From Oxyruncus cristatus (taxonomy: Eukaryota; Chordata; Aves; Passeriformes; Cotingidae), in the NCBI GenBank assembly GCA_013399855.1, contig VXAY01004756.1, forward strand, positions 1,712,246 through 1,776,245: DNA of 64,000 bases, in the 5' to 3' direction. Below, piece after piece: positions 12,300 through 22,625 of the stretch (the stretch's first letter is position 1; each line of letters begins with the position of its first letter). Both the position numbers and the translations under genes were made by a program. The notes under the pieces are model-generated. The model did not search any database and was not told where the DNA came from. It saw only the letters and a program-made list of their open reading frames with translations.

Positions 12300-13250
12300 T
12301 TCCCTGGGGAAAAGCTAACTTCATTTATAAAACACATTTGATTTCCTTCTTCTAATCTCTCCGCAGCCTTTTTCCACTGCTGCGTGCTTTAATTTCGCTT
12401 TCAGTCAGAAGTTTAAAAACTTTAGGCTTCTAATAACTGGAAAAAAATGGTTATTTAAAGATAACTGCAACTTGCTTAACATGCCAGACTATCATATGCT
12501 CACTGCTTTGAAGCTGCAAATTAATGACGAGCAGGAACAGTGACTATCTTTCAGAGAAAACTGACCTCTTTCTAATGGCTCATCGCTAATGTCATCTGTC
12601 TGCTGCATCTCATTATGGGAATTTCACGGAGTAGGGAAGTATCTTAAGGCTGTGCACAAATAAAAAGGACCTTCTAGTATTGAGCACTTTGAAAATTTTT
12701 GATCTCTCAAAATACCTTCCTTAGATACTGGTTTCCCCTTTTGTGCATGGCACGCTGCTTATGTCATCTATTCTCTGTGACTAATTATGTTAATTTTGTG
12801 CCATAAAAGTAACTGAAGGCTGTTAAGGAATAAAAGCTTTTGAGTGGCCTTATTTCATAAACACCCCTTTTGAACAAGGCGCATTTAGTCATATTTGCAG
12901 TAACAGAAAGAGTCTTGTGCTAAAAATACAACAAAGGCTCTTGAATATGGCCATTTATTCCTACTTTATTAGGTAATTTATGAAAAGTATGAAGGGAAGC
13001 CTTTTTGTTACTATAATTTGCATAAAGCTGGTGCCCCATTAATGAGATAACTTCCTGCCTTTTGTGTACCACCAGCTGGAAATAGAAATATAGGAACTTT
13101 TCTGTCTCCCAATTACTTAACCTGCTGAGTTCAGAGTTGGAGAGTAAACAGGATTCATATCAGTCAAAGAAGTTGATTTCAGCTGCTCTATCTAAAATAT
13201 TTTTATTTAATTAAGGGACCGGTGAAAGCAGAACGTTAAAAATACACTAA
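12300..13250. promoter_or_regulatory. candidate conserved non-coding element
   Basis: Seen: AT-rich but non-repetitive sequence with dense homeodomain-type cores (TAATTA at 12782-12787, ATTAATGA near 12520, several TTTAATT/TTATTTAA) and no coding frame. Known: developmental enhancers in vertebrate gene deserts often look like this. Inferred: it may be a conserved enhancer. Conservation cannot be judged from one sequence. Confidence 0.25.
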
Positions 13251-14521
13251 ATGTCCATCAGCTCCACGAGACCAAGGCTTTAGACCTGGGCTTCAATTTT
13301 GCACCTGTCTTTTTGTGCTGTCAGTCACAATTAGTTGTGCTGCGGAGTAGATCCATCAGGAATCAAGGCAGGCATCTAAAGCCGACAGTTTGAAGGGATC
13401 TGGGTGCCAAAGGATGCAGATGGGTTCTAGACATCATTTAAAAATCACCTAGAAACTCGATTGGCATCCAGGGCACAGACACTCTTGGAAATCCCATTAA
13501 TTGCCTCTCTGGTGCTGATACTTTGAATACTCTGATTTGGATAGAAAAATCGCTGCTCCAGAGAAACAACTGAGCCTTTCCCAACAAGGAAAAAATTCCT
13601 CATCTATACCACTGATTGGTGTGCCAAAAGTTCAGTCTGCCTTCGGGTTGGCTGACATTGGGCAGTGATACCTGTCACTCTGCTTAGAAACAGAGTTAGG
13701 ATTTCTTTTTCATCAGTTTTCCACATTAATAGCATCATTTTGACTGCTGAATTAAAGGTATTGTTTATCAGTTGTAGCATCTCAGAATCATTTATACATA
13801 AGGTGATAACTTAGCCATAAAACCAATGGACCAGCTCCCCTATCTAGATATTTTTACACTGTTTACTATCTCTGAATTTATTTCAAGTGACTTAATTATA
13901 ATTAGGATAATGACAACTCCTTAACAGTGTGCTGAAACATATGCAGGATACAAAGAAAAAAAACCACCCATGTATCTAAAAAGAATTTAAATTTCAGCTG
14001 CTCAGTCTTCAAGTGGTTTGAGGTCAGTTTGTTGGAGCAGCAGAGATTGTTCAGTGGGCAAATTGCTTGATTAGCCATACCTACCTATAAAACTGAATAA
14101 AAGGCATCTTTTGAGGTGGAATAGACCATGTGACAGGTTTGTACTCACCACACCCCACTCGTTGGTCAGGGATTCCCTGCTTTCCCACTGCAGAAAAGCT
14201 GGGCTCACCACCGTTCAGCTCTAAAGGAGGAAAAGGCAATCAAAATCACCTTCCAGACAATCAAATGGATTCAATCCCAGTTTAAAGAGTCCTTTGACAC
14301 TACCCTGTATATCTAAACAAATCACTGCAAACCCACATATCACCTCATCTAGTTAAAATATGGGTGTATTTAGAAGAGCTGCAATAGAGTTTCCACTGTC
14401 ATTTTAACTATGAGCTAAACCACGAGTGCTGACAGGCTAAAGGTTGTCACAGTCAAGGTCCTAATTACTCTACAAATTGCAGTGAGATGATAAGATCCAT
14501 CTCCTCTTGCTTGGGGCACTG

Positions 14522-14563
14522 GACTGGGGAGGAAAGTCTCCAGACTGGGGAGGAAAGTGTCCA
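14522..14563. repeat. 21-bp tandem duplication
   Basis: GACTGGGGAGGAAAGTCTCCA is followed at once by a second unit, GACTGGGGAGGAAAGTGTCCA, with one difference. It is a local slippage duplication in unique sequence. Confidence 0.9.
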
Positions 14564-15544
14564 CGGGCTCCTTTCAGGGGCAGCAGAGACACACAGACGC
14601 CTCTAGGCTGGGATTCACAACTCACAGGGACTGATTCCTTCCCAATTTAGATGTCTTGAGTATATTTTTAGGAGGTATGACTGGAGACTCAAATTATTTT
14701 TAGACTGCACTTAAAATAACAGTTTAAATTGTATCTGAAGATGTGTCTGAAACTGAATCTTCGTATTCTACACGCTCACCTAATTTGCTGCCCCAGTGCT
14801 GTGTTTCTGCCTGTGGCAACCAATGAAGCCCCCAGTTTTTCCCACACACCTTTCTGTCAGATAATTCTGACCCAGTTAGTGGCACTGAATATCTTGTGAA
14901 GCCAATTTGGAGCCAGAACAGGTTACTTTGCTCAAAGACTGCACCAAAAAAAAAAAAAAATCATTTCAAGGAGTTGATAAAGACTTGGGAGAAGATGAAG
15001 AGTTATAATGTCCCAGTATAGGACATTTGCTGGACTAATGTGGTTCTGGTGCAGCAGCTCTGGTGGGGTGGAAGCATTTAGAGAAGTCAATAGTTCTGGT
15101 TCTCTCTTCTTGGTGTGAAACATTCACAAGCAGAGAGGCCCTGCTCTGCTGCAGAGAAATCCATGGCACCAACCCCATGTCTCAGGAGAGGGGATTCCAT
15201 GGAGATCGCTGGCCAGAAGAGCAGCAGCTCTCTAACACCTAGAAAAGGGACTGTTTCCAAAACACCTACAACAATAATTCATACTGTAGGGTTACAGAAT
15301 CCCGTAGGAAACACAGGAATGGCAGTGGGAGCAGCTCACAGACAATGCTGGAGCATAAAGTTTTGTTCTAGGCTGACCATCAAGCAAATGTCACATAAAA
15401 AAAAAATTATTGCATAAATAAATCTCATTATTTTTCAAGTTTGTTGGGTTTTTTCCCTACTCAAACCTCAAGATTTTTCCATTTTATTGGGTTTTTTCTA
15501 GATAAAAAGTGATTTTGAGCCTTCCCTTTTTATTTCTCTTTGCG

Positions 15545-16020
15545 TTAGTCTGAGTCCCTGCACGGGGCTGGTCCAGCCCCCCAGGGCAGGAGGCTCTGCA
15601 GTGTTGGTCCCACAGGAGAGGGGACTATGGGACACGTCCCCGAGGTCCTCCTCCACAGATCACAAGCTTTGTGTGCCCTACTTGTGCTCCAGTCTTCAGG
15701 TTGGGCTAGTTGCCCAAACTGCCAACTCTCGGGGCTGTCCGTATCCATCATCCCCTGGTGCTGCCAAAGGCACTGCCCAGCCAGAGAGGGAAGGTGCCGT
15801 GAGGGCAGGCAGGGTGCCCTCATTCCTCCTCCTTGGCTTTTTACTGCCCATAGGTTGCAGACCTCAACCAAACACTTACCTGGGAGGTATTTTAGCACGT
15901 GGCTGGCCCAGACTGATGCCAACCTTGCAGAGCGTTCCCCAGGTGCCTCCCGGTGAAATATCAGCTGCTGTGGAGAGAAGGGAGAAGAGAAAAAAAAATG
16001 CCTCTTTATCTGCAGGAATG
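15545..16020. other. GC-richer block with overlapping open frames
   Basis: The block is GC-richer than its neighbours. Open frames of about 110-140 codons overlap on both strands, the pattern expected from base composition alone, so none is called as a gene. It contains the best-formed exon-like structure in the window, on the minus strand (15880-15967). Confidence 0.4.
15880..15967 (-). other. candidate 88-nt internal exon
   Basis: Read on the minus strand, a polypyrimidine tract of nearly 30 bases (T8 then CT-rich) ends in CCACAG just before 15967. 88 bases later CCTCCCAG is followed by GTAAGTG, a near-consensus donor. Two of three frames are open: one begins QLIFHREAPGERSAR, another ADISPGGTWGTLCKVG. 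The third has an early TGA. A CAGCAG acceptor would allow a 3-nt alternative. I recognise neither peptide. It could be an exon of a coding gene, a long non-coding RNA or a chance pseudo-exon. Confidence 0.3.
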
Positions 16021-16720
16021 TAGAAATATGCCTAGAAAGGCTTTGGATGTTCAGTGTTTAAGATTCAGTGGGATATGAGCCTATATAAAACTTGAAATAA
16101 AAGCAGCCCATTGACCTATTTAATGGGACTAGTCATTAAAGCCACGAGAGCCAAGGAAAAAACAGCCTAATGAGGAATTAAAAAAATAAAAGAGGACTAA
16201 AAAAGAAAAAAACCCTCTCCGTGCCCACTAGCCCAGGGCTAGCTTAATTAAAGTCAAAGTAGAAATCTGCAAGAATAAAGAAATAAACAGTTAAATGTGT
16301 TATTTTTATCCCCATATTCCTGGCTGCTCTTTCTCTGCGATTGGTTTCATTCTCAAATAAAGCAACAGCCTCTTGTTTGCTTTCTGTTCTCGGCCTAATT
16401 TGGATAAATATAAACCTTTCTAGGCAAACCCAGAAAAATCAGTTGTTCCCCTGAATATGGAGCTCTGATGAAGATAGTTTTGCAATTCTGATAATTACGA
16501 ATATTTATAGGACATGGTTTAAGAGGGCAGCACTAATTGGACAACGCTTTCTGGACTCCCTTCTCAAAGCACTTAAATGATAAATCAGTCACCAAAGACA
16601 GATAATATAAATAAAGTGATAGATTGGCTTTCCCTCTCTCTTCCTTTCTTTTGATTTACCAAACAGCTCCAACGAGATGTCTGTGGCCAGAAAGCCAGTC
16701 TTAGAACATTGTTATGTCTG
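16021..16720. promoter_or_regulatory. candidate conserved non-coding element
   Basis: Unique AT-rich sequence with no coding frame and many homeodomain/MADS-like cores: TTAATTAA at 16244-16251, GATAATTACGAATATTTATAGG near 16490, and repeated ATAAA/TTAAATG. The texture matches developmental enhancers in gene deserts. Function is inferred from texture only. Confidence 0.25.
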
Positions 16721-17840
16721 TTTACAATGATTTGGGAGACCAGAGGGGAAAAGTTTGAATCAACAAATATTTTCTACATTCCTACTGGTAACTCCAAGGC
16801 CGGTTTTCAGGGTGGGTTTTCCTCCCCCCCGCCCTTGTCTGTTACAAGTTATGATGTGTGGATGAAGGCTTTTTCCCATGCAGTAATGACTGTATACTGA
16901 GATTTCAAGGGGCTGTTCATGACAATCCCATTTTCTGTGTAATTTCATGGTTGTCTTCTTGAATGAAGATATTGGCTGCTCTGAAGCAGGAGGTCAGATG
17001 CTCCTGCTCCCTTTCAGTATTGTTCCGGAGTATGTTTCCTTTCAGCTGATGAAAAGTAATTCATCATTTACACCCTTGAATTCTGCCAGCGTTTTTTTGA
17101 ACAACTTTTCTTTCCCCGTGGTACCTTGGGCCCATGAAAGAGATAAATAGGTTCAATACAACGCCGGGCCCCGGATCCTGGGAGCAGGTTCGGCCTTGGA
17201 GGCCCCGAGCTGCCCCTTTCTCATGATGGAGTTTGTCACCTTTCTACCTCTGGAAGTCAAATCCTGTCGACTCAGCCATCTCTCAGCCTCTCTGAAGTGG
17301 CTTTGGCACCCACTGGGGCATGTGAGCTTAAAATTGATTTTTTTTTAAGATCTGTCAAGTTCCCTTAAGGGAGCGGGCAGCCAGCCGGCCCTCACAAAGC
17401 GCTCAATGTCTAACAGGCACCCGAGGAACTTCCTCCGTGAGGGCACCGGGGCCCCAGATCCCCACCCCTCGTTGCTGAGGAGCTGCCCCTCCACCAGAGA
17501 AACCTTCCTGCCAGGCTGCCTCCTCCTGCCCAAAGCCATGGAGCCTCGTTTTTCCGTTTATTTAAGCAGCAGAGGCGTTAAAATAGTGGCAGCCAGCCTG
17601 GCAGGGATACCCCTTGGAAGTGGTGCTCCCTGGCATTGGGCACGGCACGAGGTGGCCACTGCCCACCTCTGCTTGGGACAAGGGGATGTTGTCTCCCACG
17701 TGTCCCTGGAATGCTCTGCACTGGGCAAATAATTCATTATTGTGCCCCATAAATTCTCAAAAATCAGTGGACAGGGAAAATTAAAGTGCAAAGAGAATAA
17801 AGATTTTTCAGCTGAAAGTTATATAAATATATAAATTAAT
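16721..17840. other. mixed tract ending in a GC-rich block
   Basis: Sequence from about 17150 to 17740 is GC-rich, with a few CpG sites near 17160-17210 and 17380-17450, but it is too sparse to call a CpG island. Overlapping short frames on both strands look compositional. No gene is recognised. Confidence 0.4.
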
Positions 17841-18120
17841 TTTAGTGTAATAAAAATATATAATGTATAATATTTATTTTATAATATTATATCAATTCTT
17901 TTATCTANNNNNNNNNNNNNNNNNNNNNNNNNNNNNNNNNNNNNNNNNNNNNNNNNNNNNNNNNNNNNNNNNNNNNNNCATATACAATATTACATATACT
18001 ATATATATTATACTACATGTATTAGTATATCTATTCAGTATTTATTAGTATATAATAGCTATTAGAATAGTTATATAATTTACATTATTTATATATATAT
18101 ACATAATGTATATATAATAC
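17841..18120. repeat. AT-rich low-complexity tract broken by a gap
   Basis: Nearly pure A/T sequence with many TATA and ATATAT runs on both sides of an N-run. The apparent 61-aa frame across the Ns is meaningless. The real length is unknown. Confidence 0.9.
17908..17978. other. assembly gap (71 N)
   Basis: A run of 71 undetermined bases inside AT-rich repeat. The missing sequence is probably more of the same microsatellite-like DNA. Confidence 0.99.
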
Positions 18121-20005
18121 CCACTCTTTAAATGACACACGTGGTCTCAGCCAAAGACATCCAAAAGCAGAAAATCTGCTGATTGCAGAAAATTAAAACC
18201 TGTTTGCAGAGTGAGGCTTCAACTCCCAAAAATTTAGTTCCCAGAAGGCAGGCACCTCCCAACACTGGTGACATCCCACAGCTCACAGGCATTTCTGGGA
18301 GCATTTCAGAGCCCACCCAGGTAAATAAATGAATTTTGAAGGGAAGAGCTGTCAGCAGATTAGATCACTGGAAAGCAAAGCAAAGCAAAGCTGGTTACAG
18401 CAACACCTCTGAAAGGGGCTCAGCCTAAGCAATAATTTCAGTGCAGGAATTCTGAGTTATTCCAAGGCCTGCATTCAAACATTCTCTGACACAAAGAGGT
18501 TTAGTAATGTAACCCCTTATTTCTTTTTTTCAGCAACTCTCTCTTGTTTGGAGTAGTCTTTTAGAGGAGAAAATTGAGCAATTTTTGTTGAGTTTTTGCT
18601 CAGCACAAAGGCCTGAAATATGGAATATAACCCAGGTTTGTCTTTTTTTTTTAATACCTCCTCCCTTTGCTGCAAGTGTTTGTTTTTTAACAAAAATATC
18701 CTGTACATCCACATTATCAACACACGTTTGAGTGGGCAGAAGGGTTGGTTAATCTGCCGCTGTCGTGACAGCAGGGGGAGCAAAAATCACTGCAACAGGG
18801 GGGAATTCACAATAATCCTGGCTATTAAAAAGCTGCTCCTGAAAAGAAATAGGCATTTTCTGGAGAAAACAATTGTTGTACGCATTTATTATCACCAGCC
18901 AAGCTCAAGCTGCAGGTTAAACCCAAACTTTGCTGTGCAAACTGTTAACAGAACAAACAGCAGCCACAAGTAATTACAAGTTCGAAACACAAGTCAGGAG
19001 AGACCTGAGATATTTTTAACTCATGAGGGGAGTGCTAGAACTCCCTCTGGAAGGAAAAAGGGACAAGGAAGATTTGCAGCTTGTCTTTTTTAATTTTTAT
19101 TTATATTTTTTAACTGCATGCTGTGCTGCAAGGGAGGGGACTGCTGCCCACCCCAGGAGGAGGCACCGCTGGACCCAGACCTCTGGTACTTCACGTGCAA
19201 AGATTTAAAGTTAGAAAGGGCACAACTCTGACCCAAATATAGTCCCAGAAGCAAATAATACAAGAATCAATCAGTCACAAGATCATGTTAATGTTTATAT
19301 CCTGAAATATATCCACATGCTGCACGCTTCCTTCTGCTCACCCTTTCCTTTTGGCGTTCTGGCCTGCCCTGACGGTTTTCGTGGGTATTGGCCATAAACC
19401 ATTCTATCCATAGGTCTGCTTTCTTTAAAGTTTGATTAACTCTTGGAATAAGATTGATTTTTTTGCATCCCTTCTTGCCAGTCAGGTCACATGAAATGAT
19501 TGTGAACGGGGCATTGTGATACGTGTCGTGCTTGCCAGTCCTCCAGGTGAGGACGCACGTGTTGCAACGGAGAGCAAAACACTCCTGCTTTGTTCCACAG
19601 CTCCATCTGCCCATCCATCCACCCATCTGCCTCTGTGCATTCACACACAAAAATAAAACCTGCCAAACAAATCCACCATGTTTTTATCCACACGAGAATG
19701 ATTTGTGGAGCTATTTTTCCCTTCAGTTTGCTGGAGTATATTCACAGGAAATTATTATCATCTCAAATAATTTTTTTTTCCCTGCAGTTAGCATTCAGTA
19801 TTTTCTTTTTGCTTTTCTAATTAGCCTTTCAGTTTGCTTCTGCTTATTTTGTGGAGCCTTTCAACTGCTCCACCTTCCCAGATTTTGTGAGTTTTTTTCA
19901 ACACCTTGTGCTTACTGCTTATCTTACTCTTTGCTATACAACTCTACTTAGCCACATCAGGCATTGTTACCTTTATCCTTCTTTAGACTTAAACCAGGAT
20001 GAATT
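18121..20005. other. unique sequence, no gene seen
   Basis: Contains a short (AAAGC)4 repeat near 18375-18392 and a strong pyrimidine tract ending CCTGCAG near 19788 (+). No sustained coding frame, CR1 piece or RNA gene was found. Confidence 0.5.
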
Positions 20006-20432
20006 TCAAATGTCCTCCAACTGTTTCTGAAATATATTCCAATTTTCTTCAGTAGATTTACCATACATTATAATAAAATCCTGATAAAAATTCCTTAGCA
20101 CACTCTGAACTCCCTGAAAGTCAGCCTGCTCTAAGGCTGCCGATGCTTTTTTGCTCCTCAACAAATATTTTAAATCAAATGATGTCAAGATCACTGGATC
20201 TTTCATACCTCTCCAGTTCAACACCCTTTATTACCCTTGGCTCAAATCCTTGAATTAATTCAAATAGTTTCTGAAAGACAATTCAATAAAGCACACGAGG
20301 AACTAGAGGCAATCCCACTTTAGCTTTAGAGACATGAGTATTTCCTCCCTAGTTCTACCTTCTCACAGTCAATAAAGGAGTAATTAAAAGCCATCTTATC
20401 AAAGTTCTGGCGCTCCTGAAGGCCTCTCTCAT
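20006..20432 (-). pseudogene. unidentified coding-like relic
   Basis: On the minus strand CTTTGCTTGCAG precedes a short open stretch (20432 to about 20359, peptide including LQERQNFDKMAFNYSFIDCE) ending at GAGAAG|GTAGAA, a possible donor. After ATTGTCTTTCAG a second stretch starts at 20270 (KLFELIQGFEPRVIKG...) and continues in the same phase if joined, until a stop. A third open stretch (20224-20006, including LKYLLRSKKASAALEQADFQ) is in another frame and ends in TGA. The amino-acid texture is protein-like but I recognise no family. It could be decayed exons, an old transposon ORF or chance. Confidence 0.25.
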
Positions 20433-21807
20433 CTGCAAGCAAAGACCAAAAAGTTCAAAGAAGCCTTCAGAAAACCACCTGACTACCTTTATTGTGCTTA
20501 ACTTTTATCAGCATTGACATTGCTATGTCAGCCAAAATACTTGCAGCATTTCCCTCTGAAGACACTCATCTCCCAGGAATACTGATAGGGCTCCTCCTCC
20601 GTCTCCCCTTCCTCTCCACAGACCCCAGACTAGCATCTCAAAACCTCAATTTCTTGCCTCAGCCATATCTGTGCTATTCCAATAATATCATGCTTATCCT
20701 CGATACTCATAGTTATCATTGATAAGTCTTTGATGTAATAAATCCTTGATATAGTATCATACTTATCCTTGCTATAAGATATAATCAAAAATGAAAGCAG
20801 AAACTTAAGATACAGAGTAAAATATATTACTTGCCAATTTTCCACAGTAACTTTTCATCATTACTCCAAAATTACTTTTTAATGCAAAGAGTAGTTCCAA
20901 TCACATAGAGGCCCACATGATTCAGATACTATCATAATCACAATTAGATTACATTACTGCAATCAGGAATGGAGATCATTAAGAGAAAGAATATAAATTG
21001 CTTTAGTTTTACAAGTACTGAGCTAGCAAAATTATAATTAATCTCCATTTATAATCTTTTCTTTCATAGAACTGCAAAGCATGCTACTTTTTTTAGGCCA
21101 TCAATACAAATTAGAACTAAGTAATAAAGCCCTAACTATGACTACTATGCAGTTCTCAATTGTAGAAACTTTCATATTATGTACAGAAGGCTTTTCATGC
21201 AAGCAGTGCCCTCAGCATAGAGGGGGGTTTCAGTGCAATAAGTCCAGCCATTTCTACAGTCAGCTGGCTGTTTATAACACGAAATGCAATCAAAACTGTC
21301 TATCCCTCTTCCCAACAATGGATATGAAGTCTGCTGCTGAAATTGGATGGTACGTTTTGTGAGAGATGAGACAATAATGACTTAGCAGCAGAGGCAAAAA
21401 AAAAAAAAAAAAAGAGAAAGAAAAAAGAAAGAAAGGCACAAATACCAGATTTCACAAGTTTCCCGAATTTCCACTAAGAAACAAATATGCAATGCTGTCA
21501 GGAGCTGTGAGATGGCAGACAAGGCCTCGTCTAACTCCAGTATGTACAAACACATTGAATATACATAGCTCTGATTGAATTTTTTAAGCTTGCCATGCCT
21601 GCTTTTTCTTCATTTCAACTCTCCAGTTTGAGAAACAAGAATAGTAAAATCAGTGGCAGTCTCGCCCTCATACTAAACATTCTTCTAGATCCAAACTGTA
21701 CCTTTCCTGACTGAGGAGGGAAAATTATATGGAAGAAGAAAGGAAAAAGGTAAAACAAAAGTGGCCCTTGTTAAATGCATAAGTAACTTTGCCTCTTGGT
21801 TTTACAG
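20433..21807. other. AT-rich unique sequence, no gene called
   Basis: Short frames occur on both strands. A minus-strand piece around 20630-20700 (EDKHDIIGIAQIW) faintly recalls the DIIGI...W motif of LINE endonucleases but is too short to assign. A poly(A)/AG-rich run lies at 21397-21440. Confidence 0.4.
21397..21440. repeat. A-rich/GAAA low-complexity run
   Basis: About 18 A residues followed by GAGAAAG/AAAGAAAG repeats. No retroposed body was recognised upstream. Confidence 0.85.
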
Positions 21808-21998
21808 GGACAGAGTGGAGCAATGAAACAGAAAGTAATTGCTGGAGATTTGCTGTTTTGGAGAATAAATGACCACCCTTGGACAGTCTGCCCTGCTCTG
21901 CCTACAGGACGAAGGAACAGAGTTTAAATCCAAGTGAAACGAATCTGCAACACCACTGTGGATTCCCTTAGTTAAGTTCTCAGGAGTTAAGTTCTCAG
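21808..21998 (+). other. candidate 191-nt exon
   Basis: The tract TTTGCCTCTTGGTTTTACAG ends at 21807, and TTCTCAG|GTAGGAG follows at 21998-21999. One frame is open for about 39 codons from the start (GQSGAMKQKVIAGDLL...) and then stops at TAA, so it would be a terminal-coding or non-coding exon. A 15-bp tandem duplication (21970-21999) abuts the donor and duplicates the TTCTCAGG string. The first copy is not followed by GT. It may be a non-coding RNA exon or chance. Confidence 0.22.
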
Positions 21999-21999
21999 G
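21970..21999. repeat. perfect 15-bp tandem duplication
   Basis: AGTTAAGTTCTCAGG occurs twice in direct succession at the edge of the candidate exon. Confidence 0.92.
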
Positions 22000-22025
22000 T
22001 AGGAGAAATCACAAAAGAAAGAGGG

Positions 22026-22212
22026 TCATGGAATGATTTGGGTTGGAAGGGATTTTGAAGATTCTCTCGGATCCTTTGGGCAGGGAAACCTTCCACTAGC
22101 CCAGGTTGCTCCAAGCCCTGTCCAACCTGGCCTTGGACACTTCCAGGGATCCAGGGGCAGCCACAGCTTCTCTGGGCAACCTGTGCCAGGGCCTCCCCAC
22201 CCTCACAGTGAA
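22026..22212 (-). mobile_element. CR1: CR1 LINE, 3' end fragment
   Basis: The plus strand begins TCATGGAATGATTTGGGTTG and carries a damaged GGGCAGGGAAACCTTCCACT block, then AGCCCTGTCCAACCTGGCC and CAGCCACAGCTTCTCTGGG. It is cut at the CCTCACAGTGA block. The CCATGGG motif is lost by substitution. Confidence 0.94.
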
Positions 22213-22345
22213 CTTTCTTCTGGCAGCAGGGACATTTCTACAACCGGAAATGTGGGAAACGCCTTACAACCAAGTTGACCTCTTGAAATACCTTCTTCCT
22301 TCGTCTGCTGCAAATAAACATGGCATCCAGGGTGACCTGGAGAAA
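22213..22345. other. spacer between two CR1 copies
   Basis: About 130 bp of unassigned sequence between two minus-strand CR1 copies of different subfamilies. Confidence 0.5.
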
Positions 22346-22625
22346 CCACAGAATCACAGAATATTTAGGGTTGGAAGGGACCTCTGGAGATCATCCAGTC
22401 CAACGAGGGTCACCTGGAACAGGTGACACAGGAACTCATCCAGCTGGCTTTTAAATGTCTCCAGAGAGGGAGACTCGACGAGCTCCCCAGGCAGCTGTTC
22501 CAGTGCTCTACCACTCTTGTGGAAAGAAGCTTTTCCTCAAGTTGAGGTGGAACTTCTTGTGTTTTAGTCAATGGCCATAAAATCAGTGGTTGAAGTCCAC
22601 TTTCCCCAGGAAAAGGGGCACTGAA
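22346..22625 (-). mobile_element. CR1: CR1 LINE, older-type 3' fragment
   Basis: Begins CCACAGAATCACAGAATATT and continues with TCATCCAGTCCAACGAGGG, GTCACCTGGAACAGGTGACA and GTCTCCAGAGAGGGAGACTC, the 3' UTR layout of the classical chicken-type CR1 families. The end near 22580-22625 is diverged. It is distinct from the CCATGGGCAGGG type 300 bp away. Confidence 0.93.

Larger units (their letters stand above)
11406..15544. other. 4.1-kb CR1-free, unique, conserved-looking tract
   Basis: There is no recognisable repeat over more than 4 kb in a window where CR1 pieces otherwise occur every 2-3 kb, and no gene is recognised. The central part, listed separately, has the AT-rich, motif-dense texture of conserved non-coding DNA. 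Minor items are a 21-bp tandem duplication (14522-14563) and a poly(A) run near 14945. Confidence 0.45.

Noticed and set aside
15545..16023. Overlapping frames of 109-140 codons on both strands
   Set aside because: Frames open on both strands in a GC-richer block are expected from low stop density. Only the splice-flanked 88-nt unit is kept as a candidate.
17150..17740. CpG island promoter
   Set aside because: The block is GC-rich but CpG sites are too few and scattered, and no transcript start or exon follows.
20630..20845. Minus-strand DIIGIAQIW string resembling a LINE endonuclease motif
   Set aside because: Only about ten residues match and no other endonuclease blocks are nearby.
21081..21362. 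Cys-rich 93-codon plus-strand frame
   Set aside because: No signal peptide, splice signals or known cysteine spacing. It is AT-rich chance sequence.
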